From: Sphingomonas sp. FARSPH
Lineage (GTDB): Bacteria > Pseudomonadota > Alphaproteobacteria > Sphingomonadales > Sphingomonadaceae
Assembly (NCBI RefSeq): GCF_003355005.1
Contig: NZ_CP029985.1
Span: forward strand, 310,001 to 374,000
Length of the DNA stretch: 64,000 nucleotides
Direction: 5' to 3'
The notes below the pieces were generated by a model. It saw only the letters and a program-made list of their open reading frames with translations. It was not told the DNA's origin and did not search any database. The position numbers and the translations under genes were made by a program. Of the stretch, positions 24,628-33,234 are shown piece after piece; within the stretch, counting starts at the first letter, position 1, and every line of letters starts with the position of its first letter.

Positions 24628-26040
24628 ATGCAGGCCGACGTCACCTTGAACACCCTGGATCGCGGCGCCGCGCGCCCGATCAGCGTCGCGGAACTGTTCA
24701 CCATCGGCATCGGCCCGTCGAGCTCGCACACCGTCGGGCCGATGCGCGCCGCCAGCGATTTCGCGCAGCGCGCGCTGGCGCAGGACGCAGCGCCGGTCGG
24801 CGTCACTTGCGACCTTTACGGCAGCCTGGCGCTGACCGGGCGCGGCCACGCCACCGACACCGCGGTGATCCTGGGCCTTGCCGGCTGGGAGCCGGAGCGG
24901 CTCGATCCCGATGCCGTCCCCGCGATCCTGGCGGGCATCCGCGACGAGGGGCGGCTGGCGCTGGCCGGCAAGCGGCGCGTGCCTTTTTCGGAAGCCGCCG
25001 ACATCGTCTTTCACCCGCGTGATTTCCTGCCCGAACATCCCAACGGCCTGACCTTCACCGCGCGGCTGGCGGACGGCACGGGCTATGCCGAAACCTATTT
25101 CTCGATCGGCGGCGGCGCGATCCTGCGCAAGGGCGCGCCCGTCGCGGCCCACAATGTCGCGGTGCGTCACCCGTTTTCTTCGGGCAGCGAACTGCTCGCG
25201 CGCGGCGATGTGACCGGCCTGTCGATCGCCGACATGGTCCGCGCCAACGAGGATGCGTGGCGCAGCCCGGACGAGGCGGACGGCTTCCTCGACGCGGTGC
25301 GCGATGCGATGATGGCGTGCATCGACCGCGGCATCGCGCAGAGCGGCGAGTTGCCCGGGGGCCTGCGCGTCCGGCGGCGGGCGCAGGCGATCGAGCGCGG
25401 GCTGACCGGCTGCGTCCCCGGCAGCAACCCGGCGGAGGTGTTCGAATGGGTCAGCCTGTGGGCGCTCGCCGTCAATGAAGAGAATGCGGCGGGTGGCCGC
25501 GTCGTCACCGCGCCCACCAATGGCGCGGCCGGGGTACTGCCCGCGGTGCTGCGCTATTACGAGACCTTGGTCGCGAAGGACCTGGCGTTCGCGGAGCGCC
25601 GCGAGGGCGCGCGCCGCTTTCTCTACACCGCCGCGGCGATCGGCATGCTGTACAAGAAGCGCGCGTCGATCTCGGCGGCGGAGATGGGCTGCCAGGGCGA
25701 GGTGGGCGTCGCCTGCTCGATGGCGGCGGGTGCGCTCGCCGCGGTGCTCGGCGGCAGCAACCGGCAGGTCGAGAATGCGGCGGAGATCGGCATGGAGCAC
25801 AACCTGGGTCTTACCTGCGATCCGATCGGCGGTCTGGTGCAGATTCCGTGTATCGAACGCAACACGATGGGGGCGGTGAAGGCGATCAACGCGGCCTATC
25901 TGGCGCTGCGCGGCGACGGCAGCCACGTCGTCAGCCTCGACGCGGTGATCGAAACGATGCGCCAGACCGGCGAGGACATGCGCACGAAATACAAGGAGAC
26001 GAGCCTGGGCGGCCTCGCGGTCAATGTGGTGGAATGCTGA
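24628..26040 (+). CDS. sdaA: L-serine ammonia-lyase (iron-sulfur dependent, single chain)
   Basis: A 470-residue enzyme converting L-serine to pyruvate and ammonia with a [4Fe-4S] cluster. The N-terminal beta domain shows ELFTIGIGPSSSHTVGPMRA (about 23-42); the alpha domain has the cluster cysteines in GCQGEVGVACSMAAG and LTCDPIGGLVQIPCIERN, and the SGSELLARG-like segment in the middle. Fusion of both domains in one chain is the Gram-negative form. The 5' leader carries a tandem glycine riboswitch, so the cell senses glycine to set serine breakdown; glycine and serine are linked through serine hydroxymethyltransferase. Shine-Dalgarno GGAGGAA is 7 bases before the ATG. Confidence 0.95.
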   Translation: MQADVTLNTLDRGAARPISVAELFTIGIGPSSSHTVGPMRAASDFAQRALAQDAAPVGVTCDLYGSLALTGRGHATDTAVILGLAGWEPERLDPDAVPAILAGIRDEGRLALAGKRRVPFSEAADIVFHPRDFLPEHPNGLTFTARLADGTGYAETYFSIGGGAILRKGAPVAAHNVAVRHPFSSGSELLARGDVTGLSIADMVRANEDAWRSPDEADGFLDAVRDAMMACIDRGIAQSGELPGGLRVRRRAQAIERGLTGCVPGSNPAEVFEWVSLWALAVNEENAAGGRVVTAPTNGAAGVLPAVLRYYETLVAKDLAFAERREGARRFLYTAAAIGMLYKKRASISAAEMGCQGEVGVACSMAAGALAAVLGGSNRQVENAAEIGMEHNLGLTCDPIGGLVQIPCIERNTMGAVKAINAAYLALRGDGSHVVSLDAVIETMRQTGEDMRTKYKETSLGGLAVNVVEC

Positions 26041-26085
26041 GCTGACCGGCCCAACCGTCGGCCTCAGGAATACGGGCCCAGTTGC

Positions 26086-26862
26086 TCACGCGCCGGCGCG
26101 TACATCCTCGGTGATGACGGCGGCGGGCCGATCCCCTTGCCAGCGGGCGATCGTTTCGAAGCGTCCGTCCATGATGCGGATTTCGTTGAAAGACGCGGGC
26201 GTACGGCGGGTGCGGCGCGACAGCGTGCCCGCGCCGATCATCCGCACGATCCAGCCCCCCCGATCGATTGGCACATCGAACGGATCGTGGACATGGCCGC
26301 TCAGCACCGCATGCGCGCCCGCCGCCGCCAGCGCAGTGAGCGCGCCATCGCCGTGCCGGGTCTTCGCCGTCCCCTTCGTACCGCCCTCGATCAGGGGGTG
26401 ATGGGCGGCGACGAGGATGATGTTGCCCTTCGGCGCGGCGGCGATCATCGCCAGCGCGCGGCGCAGCGATCCGGGGCTGACCCGCCCCTTCGACCAGTTC
26501 CAGCGCCATTGCGCGCGTGCGGTCGTCTTCAGCGGCACCACGGTCACGCCGGGCAGGTCCAGCTCGTGCTCGATCAGCCGCTCGATCGCGGCATAACGCT
26601 GGTAGGGGGCGAGCAGGCGGCGGAACGGGTCCCAGTAATAAGGGATGTCGTGGTTGCCGACCTCCAGCGTCACCGGCACGCCCAGCCCCTGCAGCCACGC
26701 ACCGCCGCGCTCGAATTCGCGCCGCGTCGCGCGCATGGTCAGGTCGCCGGTCATGATGACGGCGTCGGGTTTTTCCGCCGCAACCCGTTCCTCGAACCAG
26801 GCGAGAGCGGCGGGGTCCTCCGCCCCGAAATGAACGTCGCTGACGTGGAAAAGCCGGATCAT
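26086..26862 (-). CDS. Metallophosphoesterase (calcineurin-like)
   Basis: A 258-residue protein with the full calcineurin-like metal set: SDVHFG (9-14), GDLTMR (about 38-43), GNHDIP (about 69-74), AAHHPL and the final GHVHDP. There is no signal peptide, so it is cytoplasmic. The family covers cyclic-nucleotide phosphodiesterases, DNA-repair exonuclease subunits and others, and the substrate cannot be told by eye; the short two-domain-free form is close to CpdA/Icc-like cAMP phosphodiesterases in size. It converges with sdaA and diverges from the bacteriophytochrome gene across a 201-base gap with an FNR-type box. Confidence 0.85.
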   Translation of the reverse strand: MIRLFHVSDVHFGAEDPAALAWFEERVAAEKPDAVIMTGDLTMRATRREFERGGAWLQGLGVPVTLEVGNHDIPYYWDPFRRLLAPYQRYAAIERLIEHELDLPGVTVVPLKTTARAQWRWNWSKGRVSPGSLRRALAMIAAAPKGNIILVAAHHPLIEGGTKGTAKTRHGDGALTALAAAGAHAVLSGHVHDPFDVPIDRGGWIVRMIGAGTLSRRTRRTPASFNEIRIMDGRFETIARWQGDRPAAVITEDVRAGA

Positions 26863-26984
26863 GGTCCTCGAACGCTGCGGTGCGGATTGGGTGCCGGCCT
26901 AGCCGCACGCGGGCCGTATCGTCCAGCGCCGGGTGCGCAAGCGTACGCAGCGGCGGATGATCGCACCTGCGACGAGGACGCGTG

Positions 26985-26998
26985 TTGATCCGGATCAA
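26985..26998. promoter_or_regulatory. FNR/FixK-type operator
   Basis: TTGATCCGGATCAA is a perfect 14-base palindrome that matches the FNR/FixK consensus TTGAT-N4-ATCAA in every fixed position. It lies 66 bases before the bacteriophytochrome start and 123 bases before the divergent metallophosphoesterase start, in the intergenic gap. Confidence 0.6.
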
Positions 26999-27063
26999 TA
27001 TCGCTCGCATTGTAAAGGCGTGTGCCGCGGCCCATGGTTCCTTTTCCGACGACATGAGTAACG

Positions 27064-29193
27064 ATGGCCACCGACCCGACCGATCTTCGGCATGACCTGA
27101 CCGCCTGCGACCGCGAACCGATCCATGTGCCGGGCGCGATCCAGCCGCACGGGCTGTTGCTGATCGCGGCGGCGGACGGCGCGCACGAGATACTCGGGGG
27201 TGCCGGCGCGATCGAGGAACGGCTGGCGGTCGACTGGCTGGGTCGCCCCGCTGCCGACGTGCTGGGCTGCGCGATCGCCCCGCTGATCCAGGCGTTGCTG
27301 CCCGGTGGCCCGGACGGCGCGATGGTGCCCTTCGTCGCAGGGATGGGCGAGACGTTCGTGCCGACGCTGCACCGCGCCGGCCGCCACCTGTTGATCGAGC
27401 TCGAACCCGTCGCGACCGCCGCGGCGACGGCGACGTCGATGCTGACGTGGCTGGATGCGATGGCCGGCGGCTTCGAACGCGCCGCCGACCTGTCGGCATT
27501 GTACGATCGCGCCGCGAGGGCGTTCCGGACGCTGACCGGGTTCGACCGGGTGATGATCTACCGCTTCCTCGACGACGATGCCGGCTGCGTCGTCGCGGAG
27601 GATCGCGAACCGTCGCTGCACAGCTTCCTCAACCATCATTTCCCCGCAAGCGATATCCCGCGTCAGGCGCGCGCTTTGTACGTGCGCAATCGCACGCGCT
27701 CGATCCCCGACGCGGCTCATATCCCGCAACCGATCCGCCCTGCCGCGCTTGCCGGCATCGATCTCAGCGACGTGTCGTTGCGCAGCGTGTCGCCGATCCA
27801 CGTCGATTATCTGCACAATATGGGCGTGCAGGCATCGGCCTCGATCTCGATCGTCAAGGACGGGCTGCTCTGGGGGCTCGTCGCCTGCCACCATATGACG
27901 CCGCGCCTGTTGCCGCCCGACGTGCGCAGCGCCGCCGCGACGCTGGCGAGCGGCCTTGCCCGCCAGATTCGCGCCAAGCAGGAGGCGGCGGCGTATCGCG
28001 AACGGCTGAGCCTGCGCGCGACCGAGGACAGCGTCGTGCCCAAGCTGCAGAACGACGTGCCGCTGACGGAGATCGTCGGCGTGGTGAAGGGCGACCTGCG
28101 CGCGATGCTGGGCGCCGACGGGTTTGCGATGGTCACGCGCACCACGATCGAGACGGACGGCCTCTGCCCCCCGCCCGCGGTGCTGGCGATGCTCGCGCGC
28201 TGGGCACAGGCGCGCGGCGGCGAGCCTGTGGCGACGCACGAGCTGGACACGATGCTGCCCGCGATGGCGGAGCATCGCGCGCTGGCCAGCGGCGTCATCG
28301 CCGTGCCGTTGGGCGACGAGGATGCGACGTTGCTGTGGCTGCGCGCCGAGCGGATCACCGAGGTCGAATGGGCGGGCAATCCACACAAGGCCGTCGCGCT
28401 TGCACCGGGCGAGCGACTGACGCCGCGTGCCTCGTTCGAGACGTGGAGCGAGACGGTACGCGGGCGTTCCCGGCGCTGGTCGCTGGAGGAGATCGAGGCC
28501 GCACACCGCCTGCGCCGGCGTTTCCAGGAGGCGCGCACCAGCCAGCAGCTGCGCACGCTCAACCGCGACCTCAACCGCATCCTGGTCGAGAAGGACGCGC
28601 TGATCGCGCAGAAGGACGTCCTGATGAAGGAGGTCAACCATCGCGTGCAGAACAGCCTGCAACTCGTCGCCTCGTTCCTGCGGCTGCAGGCAAAGACCGC
28701 GGGTGACGGCGCGGTCGCGGACCATCTGGCCGAAGCGCAGGCGCGCCTTGCCGCCGTCGCACTGGTCCATCGTCGCCTGTATCGCGACGACCAGGTCGAG
28801 AGCGTCGACCTGGCGCGTTACGTCGATGAACTCATCGCCGACATGAAGACCTCGCTCGGGGCGGACTGGGGCGCGCAGATGCGGCTGGATCTCGCGCCCG
28901 TGCTGGTGCCGACCGACCGTGCCGTCAACATCGGCCTGATCCTGACCGAACTCGTCATCAACGCGACCAAATACGCCTATGGCGGCGGGGCCGGTCCGCT
29001 GCTCATCGCGCTGGAGCAGCACGGTACGCTCTTGCGGCTGATCGTCGCCGACGAGGGGCGCGGCAAGGGTCAGGGCGAAGGTTTCGGCAGCCGGATGATG
29101 GCGGCGATGGTGCAGCGGCTGGGCGGTGACATCGACTATCTCGACAATGCGCCGGGCGTGCGCGCGATCATGACGGCGCCGATCGCGGAATAA
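27064..29193 (+). CDS. Bacteriophytochrome sensor histidine kinase (HisKA_2 type)
   Basis: A 709-residue red/far-red photoreceptor kinase. Order of parts: N-terminal extension with the biliverdin-binding cysteine C15; PAS_2 (about 18-120, starting HVPGAIQPHG); GAF (about 140-305) with the PASDIP motif at 194-199 and H246 in HVDYLHNMG near the chromophore; PHY (about 325-490) with the tongue motif PRASF at 454-458; a coiled linker; and a HisKA_2/HATPase output module with phospho-acceptor H526 in EVNHRVQNSLQ, N-box ELVINATKYAYGG and a GFGSRMM glycine box. The output is the two-component kinase type used in general stress and light signalling in Alphaproteobacteria. No response regulator is adjacent; an HD-GYP gene and a GGDEF gene follow. 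Confidence 0.95.
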   Translation: MATDPTDLRHDLTACDREPIHVPGAIQPHGLLLIAAADGAHEILGGAGAIEERLAVDWLGRPAADVLGCAIAPLIQALLPGGPDGAMVPFVAGMGETFVPTLHRAGRHLLIELEPVATAAATATSMLTWLDAMAGGFERAADLSALYDRAARAFRTLTGFDRVMIYRFLDDDAGCVVAEDREPSLHSFLNHHFPASDIPRQARALYVRNRTRSIPDAAHIPQPIRPAALAGIDLSDVSLRSVSPIHVDYLHNMGVQASASISIVKDGLLWGLVACHHMTPRLLPPDVRSAAATLASGLARQIRAKQEAAAYRERLSLRATEDSVVPKLQNDVPLTEIVGVVKGDLRAMLGADGFAMVTRTTIETDGLCPPPAVLAMLARWAQARGGEPVATHELDTMLPAMAEHRALASGVIAVPLGDEDATLLWLRAERITEVEWAGNPHKAVALAPGERLTPRASFETWSETVRGRSRRWSLEEIEAAHRLRRRFQEARTSQQLRTLNRDLNRILVEKDALIAQKDVLMKEVNHRVQNSLQLVASFLRLQAKTAGDGAVADHLAEAQARLAAVALVHRRLYRDDQVESVDLARYVDELIADMKTSLGADWGAQMRLDLAPVLVPTDRAVNIGLILTELVINATKYAYGGGAGPLLIALEQHGTLLRLIVADEGRGKGQGEGFGSRMMAAMVQRLGGDIDYLDNAPGVRAIMTAPIAE

Positions 29194-29246
29194 TTTATAC
29201 CCGAAACGGGTGACTCCGCGTCGCCAGGCCACCACTTTGAGTAGCC

Positions 29247-30566
29247 GTGGATCAAATATTCATCGGAATCGGTCATGCCGTTCCGATGAGCGCAAAACCC
29301 GACAGTGGACGTTACCTTCGCATCCAGGGCCGGCAGGCAGAGGTGGGGATGTACGTCCACGCCCTCCACTGCGCCTGGATGGACAACCCGTTCTGGCGCA
29401 AGAGTTTTCTGTTGACCGACATCGGCGATCGCGACCGCGTACGCCAGTCGATCCCCAGCATCACGATCGACCTGGCAAAAGGCCGCGGGCTGACGCTTGC
29501 CGCCGCCAGCGACCTGCATGGGCGGCCCGCCCCGCTGGACGAACCGTCGCTTTCCGCACCCGCCCCCGTGACGCGCAGCCGTCGCCGTCGGCCCCCGTCG
29601 CCGCTGGAAGCCGCGCGGGCCACGACCGAACGGGCGGTGGCGGGCGTCACCGTGCTGTTCGGGGAGGCGCGGCTGGGCCATGCGATCCGGGCCGATCAGC
29701 TGCTCGCGATCGTCGACGATCTCGCCAGCGCGATGATGCGCGACGCGGGCGCGATGGTGACCGTGACGCGGATGAAGGACCGCGACCAATATACCTACAT
29801 CCACTCCGTCGCGGTCAGCGCGCTGATGATGGGGCTGGCGCGGCAGCTGGACTTCGGCGAAGAGGACGTGCGCGTTGCGGGCATGGCCGGACTGGTCCAT
29901 GACATCGGCAAGATCCAGGTGCCCGTCGCCATCGTCGACAAGACCGGGCCGTTGACGCCCGACGAACTGGCCACGATGCGGCGCCACCCCGCCATGGGCC
30001 ATGCTACCCTGATGGAGTTGGGCGGGCTCGATCCGCGTATCCTGGACGTCTGCCACGCGCATCACGAGAAGCTGGACGGCTCGGGCTATCCCAATGGTCT
30101 TGCCGGCGATGCGTTGAGCGTCTTTGCGCGCATGGCGGCGATCTGCGACGTCTACGATGCCGTCACATCCGTCCGTTCGTACAAACGGGCATGGTCGCCG
30201 CACGATGCCCTGGCGCAGATGCTCGAATGGCATGGCCATTTCGACATGGCGATCCTGCACGCCTTCATCGCCAGCCTGGACATCCAGCCTTTGGGCGCGC
30301 TCGTCCGCCTCCGCTCGAACCGGCTGGGCGTGGTGGTCCGCGATGGCGAGACGCCGGCGACCCCCGTGGTGCGCGCGTTCTTCGACGTTCCCGACCACCA
30401 GCATATGCGCGCCCGCGACGTCCGCACGGAGGACGATCCGATCATCCGCACCGAGCGCGGCGAATATTGGTTCGGTGACCGCTGGCCCGCGCTGCATGCC
30501 ACGCTGATGGAAGACCTCGACGTCTGCCCCATGACCCGCGCCGAACCGATGGAGACCCGCCGATGA
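29247..30566 (+). CDS. HD-GYP cyclic-di-GMP phosphodiesterase with DUF3391 N-terminus
   Basis: A 439-residue protein. Residues about 22-130 match DUF3391 (VGMYVHALHCAWMDNPFWRKSFLL), and a proline/arginine-rich linker leads to an HD-GYP domain with HSVAVSALMMGLARQL, the metal-binding HDIGK, and HHEKLDGSGYP intact, so hydrolysis of c-di-GMP is expected. It lacks membrane segments. The start used is the GTG at 29247; an in-frame ATG at 29286 is equally possible because neither has a convincing Shine-Dalgarno sequence. It follows the phytochrome gene by 53 bases and overlaps the cyclase gene by four, so all three probably share a transcript. Confidence 0.9.
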   Translation: MDQIFIGIGHAVPMSAKPDSGRYLRIQGRQAEVGMYVHALHCAWMDNPFWRKSFLLTDIGDRDRVRQSIPSITIDLAKGRGLTLAAASDLHGRPAPLDEPSLSAPAPVTRSRRRRPPSPLEAARATTERAVAGVTVLFGEARLGHAIRADQLLAIVDDLASAMMRDAGAMVTVTRMKDRDQYTYIHSVAVSALMMGLARQLDFGEEDVRVAGMAGLVHDIGKIQVPVAIVDKTGPLTPDELATMRRHPAMGHATLMELGGLDPRILDVCHAHHEKLDGSGYPNGLAGDALSVFARMAAICDVYDAVTSVRSYKRAWSPHDALAQMLEWHGHFDMAILHAFIASLDIQPLGALVRLRSNRLGVVVRDGETPATPVVRAFFDVPDHQHMRARDVRTEDDPIIRTERGEYWFGDRWPALHATLMEDLDVCPMTRAEPMETRR

Positions 30567-31678
30567 CGCCGGCCCTGCCCGCCCAGCCTCGCCTGCGTTC
30601 GCGCCTGTCCGCGTGGCTGTCGCCTGCCTATCCCAGTGAAATGGCGCTCGCCCCGCCGCCGGCTGCACGCACCGACACCGCAGGGTCGGCCGAGGCCGCG
30701 CTATATGCGGAGATCGGGGAATTCCTGTTCACGCATCACCTGCCGCTCGGTGCGGACACGTTCGGGGTCGTGCTCGACTATCTTCGCGGCGACGACCCTG
30801 CGCTCGTCGCGGCGATCCGCGACCGGTTGCGCGGCGCTGGGCGACTGGACGCCGCTTTCGTTCGCTGGCTGGCCGAAAGCCGCAGCGGCGCGGTCCGCCC
30901 GGCGATGGTCGCGCAGATGGCGGACGGGCTGTCGATGCAACTCGCCCGCTGCCTGCAACTGCTCGGCCAGTCGTGCACCTCGGCGCAGGATTACGGCAGC
31001 GCGCTCGACCTCGAGGCGCAGCGCATGACCGGATCGGACGAGGACACCATCGGCCGCCTGATCGAACTGACGGTGCAGGCGGTGGCGACGTCGCGCCAGA
31101 TGGCGGAACAGCTCGACGAGACGCGGCGCGAGACGTCGCAGCTGCGCGACAACCTCGACCGCGCGCGCCGCGTCGCGGAGCAGGACCATCTGACCGGGCT
31201 GATAAACCGCCGCGGGTTCGACGCCCGCCTCCGTGCGCGCGCAGAAGCGGAGGCCGCACACGACCCGCCGTGGTGCGTCGCGTTGTGCGACATCGACAAT
31301 TTCAAGGCGATCAACGATCGCCACGGACACGATGCGGGGGACCGCGTCTTGAAACTGGTCGCCCGTGCGCTGAAGACCGACTTGGGCAAGGCCGCGGTGG
31401 TCGGGCGCCATGGCGGCGAGGAGTTCGCCTGCCTGTTCCCCGACAGCAGCGCCGAGGCGGCGTTCGCGAATCTCGACGCAGTGCGCGAGTCGATTGCCGC
31501 GCGATCGCTCGTCAACCGCGATACCGGCGAGCAGATCGGCGCGCTGACCATCTCGATCGGTCTTGCCGAGGTTCGCGGCGATCCGATCCAGGCGATGCGC
31601 GATGCCGACACCGCGCTGTACCATGCCAAGCGGACGGGGAAGAACCGCGTGGTGACGACGACGCTGGCGATGGGGTGA
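30563..31678 (+). CDS. GGDEF-domain diguanylate cyclase
   Basis: A 371-residue cytoplasmic protein. The first 160 residues are mostly helical and match no domain I recognise; residues about 175-205 look like a coiled-coil linker (MAEQLDETRRETSQLRDNL); the GGDEF domain starts at DHLTGLINRRGFD (208-220) and carries GGEEF at 284-288, so cyclase activity is expected. The inhibitory I-site (RxxD five residues before the signature) is absent: that position reads GKAA. It is translationally coupled to the HD-GYP gene, pairing synthesis and breakdown of c-di-GMP behind a bacteriophytochrome. Confidence 0.9.
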   Translation: MTPALPAQPRLRSRLSAWLSPAYPSEMALAPPPAARTDTAGSAEAALYAEIGEFLFTHHLPLGADTFGVVLDYLRGDDPALVAAIRDRLRGAGRLDAAFVRWLAESRSGAVRPAMVAQMADGLSMQLARCLQLLGQSCTSAQDYGSALDLEAQRMTGSDEDTIGRLIELTVQAVATSRQMAEQLDETRRETSQLRDNLDRARRVAEQDHLTGLINRRGFDARLRARAEAEAAHDPPWCVALCDIDNFKAINDRHGHDAGDRVLKLVARALKTDLGKAAVVGRHGGEEFACLFPDSSAEAAFANLDAVRESIAARSLVNRDTGEQIGALTISIGLAEVRGDPIQAMRDADTALYHAKRTGKNRVVTTTLAMG

Positions 31679-31705
31679 GCGTCCTTGCCGTCTCCGTCGC
31701 CGCGA

Positions 31706-32599
31706 TCAGGCGGCGATACGATCGGTGAAGACGACCGGCGGGGGCGGCCCCTCCAGATAGGCGTTTTCGATCCGGTCGAACGGGAAGCCGTGAACCGCCG
31801 CCGCGGCGAGCGCCATGCGGACGAGGCTGGCGGTGCGTGCGCTCGTTTCCAACGCCTCGTCGCGGTTCATCCATGCGGACTGGATCACGAAGCCTTGGCG
31901 CAGTCGCTGGATCGGACCGCCGGCGGCACCCAGCCGGGTCAGCCGGCGACGCACCGTCGTTTCCGGCAGGTTGAGCAGCCGGGCCAGCACGCTCGCGCGG
32001 ATCGCATGCGCGCCGCTGAACCGGATGCGCTCGTCGGGACCCTGCGGCGCGTCACGCAACGCCGCCCAGCGCTCGAGATTGCCGCACAGGATCGTCGAAA
32101 ACAGCACGAGGTCGAGCCAGCTGCCGTGGATTTCCCGGTTGCTCTCCACCGTACCCAGCATCACGTCGACCGCAGCGCCGATACCCGCGGTCGGCACGTA
32201 GCATTCCGTCGCCACGCGGATCGGCGGCAACTCGCCCGCATCGCGCAGGCCCTGCGCGAAGGCGACGAAGCTGTCGTGCGTCACCGTCATCAGATGGTCG
32301 ATATCGGACCGCATGAAGACATCGGGATTCACCACCACGCCGCCCTGGACGCGGGCGCACAATCCGGCGGCGATCAACGCGTTGACGTGGCGCCGCACCG
32401 TCTCGAACGAGCGCGACAGCGAAATCGCCATCGAATGCATCGATATGCCCCGCACCCGCGTGCCCGCGCGCAGGCTTTCGCGCATGACCAGAGAGAAAAT
32501 GGCGAATCGGTCGACGTCGCCTTCGAACGTGCGAAGGCCGGCGGCGATGATCCGCGTCTGCATGATGGCCAGATGCCGTGTCACGCTCGCGATCTTCAA
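31706..32599 (-). CDS. Putative DNA-binding regulator with two winged-helix-like segments, unrecognised family
   Basis: A 297-residue protein. The start is the TTG at 32599 because AGGGGAGGG lies five bases upstream; an in-frame ATG at 32563 would shorten it by 12 residues and has no such site. Residues about 50-92 (SMHSMAISLSRSFETVRRHV, NALIAAGLCARVQGGVVVN) look like a helix-turn-helix with wing, and residues about 215-250 (SVLARLLNLPETTVRRRLTR) look like a second one, separated by a helical region of about 120 residues. I know no named family with this plan. It lies convergent with the cyclase gene and downstream of the heme oxygenase gene on the same strand. Confidence 0.75.
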   Translation of the reverse strand: MKIASVTRHLAIMQTRIIAAGLRTFEGDVDRFAIFSLVMRESLRAGTRVRGISMHSMAISLSRSFETVRRHVNALIAAGLCARVQGGVVVNPDVFMRSDIDHLMTVTHDSFVAFAQGLRDAGELPPIRVATECYVPTAGIGAAVDVMLGTVESNREIHGSWLDLVLFSTILCGNLERWAALRDAPQGPDERIRFSGAHAIRASVLARLLNLPETTVRRRLTRLGAAGGPIQRLRQGFVIQSAWMNRDEALETSARTASLVRMALAAAAVHGFPFDRIENAYLEGPPPPVVFTDRIAA

Positions 32600-32724
32600 G
32601 CATTCCCTCCCCTTGCGGTTTGCCAGACCCTCCGGAGCCATCATGCCACGATCATGAGAACATCGCAGCGGGTTATAGGGCGAGTCCGCCGAATTGAGTA
32701 ATTTACATGGCCAGAACGGCCCGA

Positions 32725-33234
32725 TCAGCGCACGGCGCCGGCATAGAGTGCAAAGGTTTGCCGCGCGCCGGCGATCGCCGCGCCCCGCCAGGCGGCGTCC
32801 GACGCCGTCGCCTGTACCTCGATCGCGTGGAGCAGCGCGCGCCATTCGCCGGGCCGATGCACCGCGCCGAGGTAGGCGCGCGGCAAAGACGGTGGCACCC
32901 GGCGCGCCAGCAATTGCCCGCCCAGCCGCGATCCTTCGATCACGTACAGCGCGCCCCAGCGCGCCGCGGGATCGTCCGGCGCCCAGTGGATGGGGACCGG
33001 CAGCGGCTGGTCGAGCGCGGCGAGATCCGCGGCGAGCAGCGGCAGGCGCTGCCGCCACGCCGGCAATGCGGGGGCGCCCGCCAGCACCGCTTCGATCGCA
33101 CCCAGCGCCCGTGCGTGCGCCGTCAGGAAGCGCGCATAATCGTCGACGTCGGTCAGCCGGAACGCGCCGAATGCGGCATCGACGGCCGCATGATCGGCGG
33201 CGGTGGCGCGGCGCAGGGCGGCAACGAACGACAT
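32725..33234 (-). CDS. bphO: Biliverdin-producing heme oxygenase
   Basis: A 169-residue all-helical protein; the ATG at 33234 (MSFVAALRRATAADHAAVD) is chosen because the sequence upstream in the same frame is arginine-rich non-coding. H15 in ATAADHAAVD is the expected proximal heme ligand, and GALYVIEGSRLGGQLLARR (about 98-116) is the distal-helix signature with its glycines. It would open heme to biliverdin, CO and iron. The bacteriophytochrome 4 kb away on the other strand needs biliverdin, which is the basis for the BphO name; an iron-scavenging role is the alternative. Confidence 0.85.
   Translation of the reverse strand: MSFVAALRRATAADHAAVDAAFGAFRLTDVDDYARFLTAHARALGAIEAVLAGAPALPAWRQRLPLLAADLAALDQPLPVPIHWAPDDPAARWGALYVIEGSRLGGQLLARRVPPSLPRAYLGAVHRPGEWRALLHAIEVQATASDAAWRGAAIAGARQTFALYAGAVR

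Noticed and set aside
26995..29235. A long minus-strand open frame opposite the bacteriophytochrome gene
   Set aside because: Low-complexity Arg/Gln/His composition, no motif, and it mirrors a gene with full catalytic signatures on the plus strand.
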